The position numbers were made by a program, and so were the translations under genes. A DNA stretch of 25,971 bases from Physocladia obscura (lineage: Eukaryota; Chytridiomycota; Chytridiomycetes; Chytridiales; Chytriomycetaceae): the NCBI GenBank assembly GCA_027596945.1, contig JADGJH010000190.1, positions 1-25,971 of the forward strand. Direction: 5' to 3'. Under the pieces are notes generated by a model, which saw only the letters and a list, made by a program, of their open reading frames with translations, made no database searches and was not told the DNA's origin. This document shows, one piece after another, positions 1-8,868 of the stretch (positions are counted from its first letter, which is position 1; each line of letters begins with the position of its first letter).

Positions 1-193
1 CTTTCCCACTTTTCTAAGCGAAGAAACTTTTCTTTTCTTTCATTATAGTATTTTAATACTCGCAGTCTGCAATCATTGTTTGACCCTTTTTCTTTTTGCG
101 AAAGCAATACACGTGACTATGCATATTGCAGTAGTTGAGTGGCAAGAGGGAGAAAGGACGAAGAAAGGGAAAAAAAGACACGCGATTTGAAGG
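1..193 (+). promoter_or_regulatory. Upstream region of the first gene
   Basis: This stretch precedes the plus-strand gene that starts at 194. It is pyrimidine-rich at first and purine-rich just before the start codon. An E-box-type CACGTG lies at 110-115, about 80 bases before the ATG, and could be a binding site for a bHLH factor; this is inference from the motif alone. No clear TATA box was seen. Open frames running back over it on the minus strand are low-complexity shadows of the GC-rich gene. Confidence 0.3.
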
Positions 194-422
194 ATGGAAG
201 TAGTGGTTGACTCATACGACTTCTTGCCGCTGCAGATTGGGCTTGTGGAGTTTATTGCGGGGGCGGTGGGGCTTTGGCTTTGCGTTGCGGGGCGGCGGAT
301 ACGCGCAGAGACCGAGACCGAGACCGAGACCGAGACGGGGGCTGGGGGCCAGGAGCAGGAGCGGGGCCGACACGACGGCCCAGACGCCGACGGCGCGGCG
401 CTGACGCTGCTCGCCAGGGCTC

Positions 423-453
<31 letters not shown>

Positions 454-1208
454 CGGTCTGCGCACGCGCACGCGCACGCACACGCGGATCCGGCTTGTCC
501 TTGACGACGACGACGACGACGAGGCCGCGTCGTGTGAGTCGCTGTTTTTTCTTGGTGTGCCGCCGAGCGCTGACTGATCTTGTGCCGCCGCCACGCGCAG
601 CCGAGTCCGCGCGGCTGCTGCGGTCCGACAGCCCGACGCACCGCCACGCGCAGGACCACCGCCTCGACGCCGCCCAGCCCGAGGCGCAGCTGCAGCAACT
701 CGCCGCCGCCGCCCTGATCCACCGCCGTGTCGCCGCCGCAGTCGCGCGCCTCGCCGTCGTCCAGGCCGCCTTCCAGTCCGTCTTTCTCGTTGTCTGGTTT
801 GTGCTGTGCGCCGCCGAAAACCCCGTCTTTTCTTCGCTGCCAAACGCCCTCTACGCCGTCGGTGCCGCCGCCGAAATCGTCGCCTGGGCCGTCTGGTCGT
901 ACACAGTCATTCCCAACAACAACAGCAGCAACAGCAATAACATAAATGCCTTCTTGTTCTTTTACTTTTTTTCTGCCGCCGCCAATTTCCTGGCTACCGT
1001 AATCATTCCTTACTCGATCGTGTTTGTGCGCAAGGTTGTAGTTCTCGTGTCGTTGCTTCTTGCTGCCTCCGTGTTTTTTGACCGTTATCACTCTTCCATC
1101 CTCAATCATGATGGCGGTGACGATGGTGGCGGTGGTCAGGTGCACTATGTTTTTGACGAGGAAGAAGAAGCCGATGTCTCGGACGACGCGGTTGTTGTTG
1201 TATCTTGA
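194..1208 (+). CDS. Hypothetical multi-pass membrane protein, two exons
   Basis: Two reading frames join across an intron at 534-600 (67 nt, donor GTGAGT, acceptor CGCAG, branch-like GCTGAC at 569-574). Exons 194-533 and 601-1208 then give 315 residues with the phase closing exactly. The N-terminus holds a hydrophobic stretch (LPLQIGLVEFIAGAVGLWLC). A loop of about 160 residues follows, rich in Glu-Thr, Gly-Leu, Arg-Thr and Asp repeats, then three to four further hydrophobic segments (VFLVVWFVLC, ALYAVGAAAEIVAWAVWSY, FLFFYFFSAAANFLATVII, VVVLVSLLLAASVFF) and an acidic tail (DEEEEADVSDD). This suggests four or five membrane spans. I do not recognise the family. GC content is far above the rest of the window between about 280 and 900. 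The long minus-strand frames here are Arg/Gly/Pro-rich shadows. The ATG at 194 was chosen because the first membrane segment follows it directly. Confidence 0.6.
304..520 (+). repeat. Short tandem repeats inside the first exon
   Basis: Four tandem arrays sit in exon 1 of the first gene. A GAGACC hexamer is repeated from about 305 to 335 (encodes Glu-Thr), a GGGCTC hexamer from about 429 to 454 (Gly-Leu), a CGCACG-type hexamer from about 460 to 485 (Arg-Thr), and a GAC triplet from about 502 to 520 (Asp). All have unit lengths divisible by three, so changes in copy number would keep the reading frame. This is what an expandable coding microsatellite in a loop region looks like. Confidence 0.85.
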
Positions 1209-1599
1209 ATCACTGAGTCTCACTTTTAATGAACATTAAAGGAAACTTTTGAATAAATTAATGGAAACTTTAACTTTTTATTTTTTGAACAATAATAAAC
1301 ACACAATTTTTTCTGTGTAAAGTTAGTGTAGTAACATGTATAATATTCTTACCAATTTCTACAAACAGTATTAGATTTAGAAATTAAAATATTTTATCCA
1401 AGCTGAATGTTAAATATTATTTAATATTGAATTGGAAATAAAAATATTATTTATTAGATACTGTGAAAGAATAGAAAGTTTATTTCTTTCACGGCAAAAT
1501 TCAAGAATAGGGATGAAATGTTCTAGCTTTGTCTTCACATTTGAAGAATTTCTTGCTAAGAAATTGGTTTTTCAATCAATATTGAAACATAGTAATTGA
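1209..1599. other. AT-rich spacer downstream of the first gene
   Basis: This is strongly AT-rich sequence with no plausible coding frame. An AATAAA hexamer at about 1253, some 45 bases after the stop codon, is a likely polyadenylation signal for the first gene. The composition changes abruptly from the GC-rich gene to that of the transposon-derived flank. Confidence 0.5.
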
Positions 1600-4290
1600 G
1601 GCACAAAAGTTTTATTTTGAGGCACAGAATTGGGCATTTAAAGAAGTTCTATTCGTGGAAATAAGATTCTGTAACTAAATTATACTTTATGTGCCAATTC
1701 CACAGGTTCAAGTGAATCTGCTTCTACAGGATTCAACGTCAAAGCCAAAAAATTCATTTTATAGCTATCACTATAAAACAATAAGTCTAATGCCTGATTT
1801 TGTCCAAGAACAATTTCCATTCATTTTGACATCTCATGCTGGAATCAGAAAAAAATTGCAACTGGTATTGTTGATGATCTTGTTAATGGCAAATCAATTG
1901 AGAGTTCACGTGAGCAAATATTGGCCATTCAAATGACAAAATATCATGGCTGTGAAAAATCCTTCTATTCTCAATGCAAATTCTTTGAAAATAAAAATAC
2001 CACATTTGAAAAAACTGTTTTCAGGAGTTTTAATAATCCAACCGGATATTGGGGACATGTTCTTTCATCAGATTTCTTCAATTCAATTTTTTTCAAAGAA
2101 TTCAAACAGCCAGTTTATGGACAGGACATTTTGAAAGAGAGTAACTCTGAAGATGAATCCAAGCAGCTAAAAACAATAACACAAGAAGATTGGCTTCATT
2201 GTTGCTATCAAATGATACATGGAGATATTTGGAGCATGGATGCATCATTCAAAGTTGCAAAACTTGTAACTCATTGGAGCACTGCTAATAATGATATCTC
2301 AACTTCAGAATCTACAAAGTAAATTCATTCCATCTTTAAAATTATAAATCAATTCAATCAAGTGGTTTTATGAAATTGCTTCTTTCAAATTCACATGAGG
2401 AATTAATGGGGTCTTTGGAATATTTACTCAAATTTTGCTTCAGGGCTCGAAAATTTAAACTACCAATTATTATTTTCACTGATAACTGTTGTTATGATTG
2501 GGATATCTTCAAAAACATGCTCAACTGACTTGCCAAAGATGATGACAGATTTACAGTTCATGATTCTCCAAATTCTGTTGATCTCCACTCCCAATGTTTG
2601 AGTTTCCTGATACTGCACAGACTTCAGTTATTGATTCTTGTAATTTTGATATTTTAGAGAATATGTGCCACATTTTGAGAAGCAATGCTGGTAAACATGG
2701 AGTTCTGGGATTGTATATTGAGTCAGGATGTCACATTTATCAAAGGCCAGCATAGTGAACAACCTGCCACTTTACAATTAAGTACTGCATCTGGAATTAC
2801 TTTTCTCTTCAAATTTTTTCAAAAATGCCAATATTTGAAGGCTATTCCAAGACAAATCCTTGATCTCTTGTACAGTCCAAGCCTGATATTTGTTGGAAGT
2901 GCAGTCAAAAGAGTTATTACAAAATTGGCAAAACACTATAATTTAGACTGTAGTAAAGTAAATGCAACTGATTTGTATACAGCAGGGGTGAAGTACAGGT
3001 ACAACAAGCAGCTAAGCCAATCCAGACCTTTGGCACATATGTGTTAAGTCTTTTTAAAGCAGCAGCTATCTAAAATTGGTGTTCCTAGAATTTCTGATTG
3101 GAGTGCACAATGTTTATCACCAGCTCAAATTTGGTATGCTGCTTTGGACTCTTATGCTTCAGTTAAAAGTTATTTGGCATTTGTTGAACATTTTAATCCA
3201 CATTTGTCACTGCCACCATCAAGTAGTGATATTTTTCCTTGACAAAGAGTTCTTTTGTACTCTAAGACAGGCACAGAATGTATTGCTCAAGGAGTTATTG
3301 CTGAAAATTTTGGAGACAAGTGGGGTCAGCTGCAAATAACAACCAAGCAGTTAAGCAAGTTGCCACTGAGCTGTCAAGTATTGTGATTCCAAGTGCCATG
3401 GCATTATATTCCAAACTATCAGAAAAAAATGCAAGTGTATTGAGCAAATGTAAATTTGGAGACAGAGTATTATGGGATACTTTACATTTGTGTTCAGAAA
3501 CTGCATCTGCATTAAATTGGCTGAAGAAAAAAGAAATTGTTCCACCACTTCAAAAAGATGAAGTATTTGAGTCTGATAATTTAACATCTCCATCTGATGA
3601 AGATGGTTTTTTTTTCTGATGAAATTTCTGATGGCTTCATTGGTGTTATATCTGAAGAAAACAATGAAATGGAAGAACTTGAAGAATATGCAGGGTTTAT
3701 CAATGGAGTTTGGGAGAATGAAGATCTTGGTGAAAATGACTTCTGTTGTAATAATTCTAAAAATAATGAGGAGCTTGTCTCAATTGAAGGTAATTTTGTT
3801 TGTTTATTTTATTTCAGACTAAACAAATGAAAAAATCTTATAAGGGTGAAAAGATTTATATTCAGCTTGATATTTTTCATGCAATTCAGCATATTTCAAA
3901 GACACTCAATTTTTGACTTCAGCATTTCCAACTATCACACAGCTTGATGTTTCTCAATTTATTACAACTGGACAAGCTGTTTTCACCACAATACCACTTT
4001 TATTCCCTCAGCAGCTTCTTCTATACCTTTGCCAATATCTCAAATATCAAACTCTCAGTCTACAAGAAGGCCGTCATTGTGTCAAGAATATGGGTATATT
4101 TGTAAAAAAGGCTATTTTCATACATATCATCCATAAAATAATGGTTGTAATGTACTAACAAGTTTAAGGTGGCAGGATTCAATTGGAGCTAATGTGTGCT
4201 TATATTCTAACTTTAATTCTGCATCAAAATGCCATTTTCACCCCTGTTCTTGTGAACACTGCATAAAAATATAATAATTTTTTTAGACAG
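1600..4290 (+). pseudogene. Decayed transposon gene: DDE-like transposase plus 3'-5' exonuclease
   Basis: One ancestral coding unit can be followed across all three plus-strand frames through several frameshifts and stops. Near 1790-1860 is a segment reading MPDFVQEQFPFILTSHAGI, typical of the start of large fungal transposase-like proteins. An Asp in MDASFKVAKLV (Asp codon 2239) and a second in IIIFTDNCCYDWDIF (Asp codon 2481) fit the first two acids of a DDE/RNase H fold. From about 2699 a DEDDy 3'-5' exonuclease follows: Exo I (VLGLYIES, then PATLQLSTASG), Exo II-like (FVGSAVKRVITKLAKHYNLD) and Exo III (LSPAQIWYAALDSYA, tyrosine codon 3135, aspartate codon 3147). An acidic stretch lies at 3545-3790. 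The end (4080-4285) is Cys/His-rich. The exonuclease assignment is firm and the DDE assignment is by motif only. The relic cannot be functional: frames break near 1760, 1920, 2330, 2520, 2725, 3045 and 3240, and the Exo I aspartate is replaced by tyrosine. Confidence 0.75.
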
Positions 4291-4944
4291 AAAAATACAA
4301 AAGCAAAATAAAATGTAGTGAGATAAGAAATTATGGTTCCAATTTTGTGTGATTTTGCTTTTGACAGCCAAACTTTTTATCTTTTTTTTTTCCTCCTGCA
4401 AATCTTTTACTACTCGGCCTTTATTTTAAGTCTTCAAGTCAAGCTCAATATTTTCACGTGATTTAGATATCTCAAACAGGTGAGGTTTATCCTATTATAT
4501 CCTGATTATTTTTTTTGCTTAGATGCTTCGCATCTGCTTGCAAAAATAAATAATTAAATTCGGCCACCCTACCCATATAGGCATTAATTTAGAAAAAGAA
4601 ATTTGTTCATGGAAAGTGGCAAAAACAACTACAGATTGGATGTGGTATCATATTTGTAGATGAACATATATTGGATGCTTTAATTCTTCTGATCGAGTAA
4701 TATCAAATAGCACAGACAAGATCAACTGTTTCAACAATCAGTCTGTAACAATTGCTTTACAGTTTTTTGGAACTAAATTAGCTTCGTAGCAAGTGGTAAT
4801 ATACTATGGTTTAGCAGTGAAATTCCGGAAACATTGTCTTGTACTGAGTGCAAAAATTCAAAGAACTATTTTCAAACATGCAAAACTCAATATTTATATA
4901 TGAGGGTTATTTTAAGTAATTTTATTAAACTTATAATATTTTTT
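4291..4944. other. AT-rich spacer between the transposon relic and the ATPase gene
   Basis: No coding frame is supported. The left part is probably the tail of the transposon relic. The right part must contain the 3' end of the minus-strand ATPase gene. A strong hairpin lies at 4513-4545 and is listed separately. A CACGTGAT element occurs at about 4456. No terminal inverted repeat matching the left side of the relic could be found by eye. Confidence 0.4.
4513..4545. repeat. Perfect-stem hairpin
   Basis: AGATGC (4521-4526) and GCATCT (4530-4535) form a six-base stem closing a three-base loop (TTC). Outside it, TTTTGC (4513-4518) pairs with GCAAAA (4540-4545). The two stems are separated by a small internal loop. 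It lies between the transposon relic and the converging ATPase gene, about 400 bases beyond the ATPase stop. It could be a transposon terminal structure or part of a 3' processing region. Confidence 0.6.
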
Positions 4945-7900
4945 CTACCAAGCACATTTGGCAATTAAAGATTCAGGATAAGTTCGAACAATGAGTTTAC
5001 GCAACTCATCCATCATAAGCGCAGTAAATGCGAACGCAAGTGGTAAGAACCAAAACTCAACCGGAATCAGCCCAGTTCCAAAAAGGCTCTGAATTCCAGG
5101 CGTGAAAACGTTCAAGAAACCACAGCTCAACGAGAAAGCCATACCAGCAAGAATCAAAAGGTTTTTACGGGGTCCCCAGAGCGGGTTTGAGTTGAAGATT
5201 GACATGCGTCGGTTACGCGTTGCCAAAACGCCTCCAAACTGCAGGAACAGAAGACAAATGTAATAAACACTGTTTCCACTGAATACCAATTGAGTCAAGG
5301 TAGTTTGGCCATCTAAGCCTCCGATCAACGTGGAGTTTGTAATGTCATAGGGTACACCATCTGGTGATGGTGGAGAATTATTAAGGACAAACTGAAGAGA
5401 ATCTCCGCTATATCCCCATCCATCAAACGCAAAGACCAATGAACTTGCAGAAATTCCGTTTTGTTTCATGAAAATGAAAAAGCAAGAAAGCGTTGAAATC
5501 CAGAACATAAGACCAATGAATCCATAAATGTGCAAAAAAAATCGCCAATCCGTTAAACGGTCCGTTCGAGCATTGCGTGGCTTCCGGAGCATCAAATCGG
5601 CCTCTGGTTTCTCAAACATGAGAGAAATCGACATGCTAACATCGTTGAAAATACTGAAGAAGACTTGAAGGTAAGAATTCAACGGAATTTGCATTCCAAA
5701 AAACACATTGAGAATGACAGCAATAAATTCCGTATAGCTACAAAAGTAAAATTTTTATACATATCAATAAAAAAATATACATACTAAATTGAATACTCAC
5801 GTTCCTGCTGGCATAAGATATAGAATAACTTTTTTCAGGTTGTCAAAAACTAGACGTCCGTTTTCAATAGCAACACAAATAGACGCGAAATCATTGTTCA
5901 TCAGAATCATTGCAGCTGCATCTTTTGCAACGTCAGAACCAGATCCCATAGCAACACCTATATCTGCGGCTTTCATAGCAGGCGCATCGTTGACACCGTC
6001 TCCAGTAACAGCAACCACGTTATCACCTCTTTTTTGAGCCTCTTCCACAATCTTAAGCTTCTGTTCTGGAGTTGTGCGAGCAAACACAATTTCGCTATAA
6101 AGTCCAAAAATGACATCCCAATCACTTTCTCCAAAAGATAAAATATCGTTTCCAACTATCGCAATTGCACGATGAGAATCAAGTTCGAGGTCTGGTTTCA
6201 TTGCAGTCTTTTTAGCCGAGGCCAAGTGCGCGGCTGGTCCAACCGGATTCGCTGACGTCATTCCTTTAACATGCTCCCGCAATTCCGCATGACTGTCAAT
6301 TTTCGAGGCAGTAACAAGCCCAACCTGACGTGCAATAGCTTGAGCAGTGGAAACAAAATCTCCCGTAACCATAAAAACGCGAACACCAGCTCTACGGATA
6401 GTTTTGAGGGCTTCAGGAACATCCTCACGCGGACCGTCACGGATTCCAACAAGTCCTACACAAACAAGATCCCGAATCTCCGATTGAATAACAATATCCA
6501 AAGCGCCTTGCGCAGTGGATTCGAACGGAATATTGACTTTTTCAAGCGGACGACGACACAACAAAAGAACACGTTCACCTTGTGAACTCCATTCCTCTTG
6601 AATCTGTGCAATTTTATCGAGAGTATATTGGTCAATTGGTGTAACTGTTCCGTCAGCCTTCAGAGCGTGAGAACATTTCTCAATCAAAACATCAGGGGCA
6701 CCCTTAACCATCATAACTGCTTCACGTTGCGAGGCGCCCCGGGGCTTTGTAATCGTGAGCATCCATTTATTTTTGGAGTTGAATGCAATTTCAAAAATTT
6801 TTTCTGATGCGACTCGCATTGGTTCACCGGCACCAATTGTTTCGGCGAATTTAAGGATAGCAGTATCGGTAGAATCACCTTTAGTTTTGCGCTCTGAAAT
6901 AGGCAAATGAGCTGTACTGGGGTCGAATGATGCACCATTACAGAGATGAGCGACTTGGTGGATGTCAGAAAGAGCTTTTGGTGGGAACTGATCATCAGCA
7001 TTGTACATAGCATCGAAGAACCCATAGTGTTGAACGGACATTTTCCCGACAGTAAGAGTTCCGGTTTTATCAGTACAGAGAACAGACATGCAACCAAGCC
7101 TTTAAATTTGTGTTATTTTATATATGAAAGTATTCAAAAATTTTACTCACGTCTCAATAGTAGCCAAATTTTTAACTAGAACTTTACGAGCAGCCATACG
7201 CCGAGCTACAATTGTCAAAGATAATGCGACACAAACGGGAAGTCCTTGCGGAACGAAGGCAGTCAAGCATCCCAAGGCATTTGCAATTGCACCCGATACT
7301 GTCTCGTATCCAGGATGGTCTTCTTTGATCCAAACTTCATAAATTACCATTGAAAGAACAAAAAAGAAGGCAGCCAAGCACGAAATGATGGTGGTGAATA
7401 TGTTAAGCTCTTTTTGGATCGTTGTCTAAAAATTTAAATTTAAATTACAATTTACACAATATAAATAGCTTACTGTTTTTAACTTTTGGGTGCCAGAAAG
7501 ATTAACAATGCGCCCTATAACAGTGTCATCACCAATAGCAAAAACAACTCCTTGAGCTGTTCCTTGAACCACAAAAGTTGAAGAGAATGCCAAGTTTTTT
7601 GTTTCGAGTGGGTTCTTGTCGGTGGAATTTATTGCACCAGAAACAGGATCGACTTCACCAGTAAGTAGCGAACGGTCAAATTTGACATCAGAAGAGCAAG
7701 AAGTCAATCGAATGTCAGCAGGGACTCTGTTCCCCAAAGAGAGAGAAACTAAATCACCAACGACAACGTCAGCAGCTGGAATAGTTATGCTAACACCATT
7801 GCGAATAACAGTAGCATCTTCAGAAACTAAGTTGCGAATACTCTGCATAATCCTTGAGGCGTTCCAGTCGACAAAAGCGTAGAATATTGATGAAACAATG

Positions 7901-8501
7901 ATGACAAACAGAAGCAAGAATGCGACACCTAAGTTAAACGGGGCGGGATTACTTCCACCGAGCGGCTCGTACGAAATAATAGTAACAATGAAGGCAATCC
8001 ACATCAGGAAATTGAAACCACCGAATACGTAGCCTGCAGTCTTTCTAGCATAATGGGTGGGAGGAGGAGAAATTTTGTTCTTTCCTAGCTTGGCGCGACG
8101 TTCAACTGCCAATGTTTCGAGACCTTGGATAGGCGAAGTCGAAAACTTGGTGAAAACATCTTCAGGACGATGCAAGTGAACATTGATGCTTCGGATAGCA
8201 TCAGCTGCCGTTATTGGATTCCCGTTTTCATCTTTAGCCACCTTACGGCGACTGCTGAACCAGCTACGAGAGTTGGCGGCAGCCTGTGCGTTTTCGTCGA
8301 ATTTAATCGACAACGTGCGGAACCTGTCGATTTATTGCATCCATAAGTCGCGAAGAAAAGGATGAGTGGACAGGTTGTTTTTTGTTTTTCAAACCGAATA
8401 GGGATTCCAGAGTCACCGCCGATATCTGCGTGGGACGCCAGGAAAGCAAGAGGTGCTTCAGAAGTGACTTCTTTATCGACTTTCTCGGACATTAGTATCA
8501 A
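4945..8501 (-). CDS. P-type ATPase, fungal alkali-cation (Na+/K+-ATPase-like, ACU-type) pump
   Basis: Five exons (8501-8395, 8323-7474, 7425-7151, 7099-5801, 5737-4945) separated by introns of 71, 48, 51 and 63 nt give 1107 residues, a normal length for type II P-type ATPases. Key motifs are present: TGE at 257-259 (dephosphorylation loop), DKTGT with the phosphorylated Asp at 421, KGAPD at 543-547 (nucleotide binding), TGD at 656-658 and TGDGVNDAP at 776-784. Ten hydrophobic segments can be placed: M1-M2 in exon 2, M3-M4 in exon 3, M5 across the exon 4/5 junction and M6-M10 in exon 5. The protein should couple ATP hydrolysis to movement of K+ or Na+ across the plasma membrane. By overall similarity it fits the fungal Na+/K+-ATPase-like or ACU group rather than ENA or PMA1; that placement is from memory of family features. 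Residues at cation-binding positions differ from animal Na+/K+-ATPase (see findings). A second in-frame ATG lies three codons downstream (8492). The first intron has a weak GTTTGA donor. Confidence 0.94.
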
Positions 8502-8868
8502 TAGTCGATAATAAAATCCATTGGAGGGGGGGAATCATCCGTTTTAAAGAAAGTATCAGGCTGGGGGCTCACAGGGGCTGAAAAATTTTCAAGAAATTCG
8601 GCTAATGCCGAATCCTTCCTTTTTTGGAAAAAAAAAAAAGAATAATAATTTAAAAGTTGCTACCATCTTAAATAATCCTTTCGGAAGAAAATAAAGCTGT
8701 ACATAAATAAGTATTTTATGAGTTTTTTGTTTCCGATCTACCAGTTTGGCACCCTTTCATGTTCCTCAGCCTCAAGATATAAAAATTTTTTTTCTCACCC
8801 TCCAAAAAAAACAAAAAAAAAAAACCAAAACAAAGACGCTTTCAAAAAAAAAAAAGAAAAAAGGGTCT
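8502..8868 (-). promoter_or_regulatory. Promoter of the ATPase gene and 3' end of the tricalbin gene
   Basis: This 367-base gap must hold the ATPase promoter (minus strand) and the tricalbin 3' end. Long A-tracts on the plus strand at about 8627-8638 and 8805-8860 are T-tracts on the coding strand, just after the tricalbin stop. They could serve as downstream transcription-termination or nucleosome-depleted elements. No confident TATA box or factor site was identified. Confidence 0.4.

Noticed and set aside
73..843. Minus-strand open frame of 256 codons
   Set aside because: It consists mostly of Arg, Ser and Val dipeptides that mirror the hexamer repeats. It has no domain, and codon usage is driven by the opposite strand.
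252..1223. Long minus-strand open frame (323 codons) over the first gene
   Set aside because: It is Arg/Gly/Pro-rich low complexity generated by the GC-rich repeats of the plus-strand gene, whose spliced frame has membrane segments and a proper intron.
4213..4401. Minus-strand frame of 62 codons in the spacer
   Set aside because: Lys/Phe-rich frame from T-tracts that overlaps the Cys/His-rich tail of the plus-strand relic.
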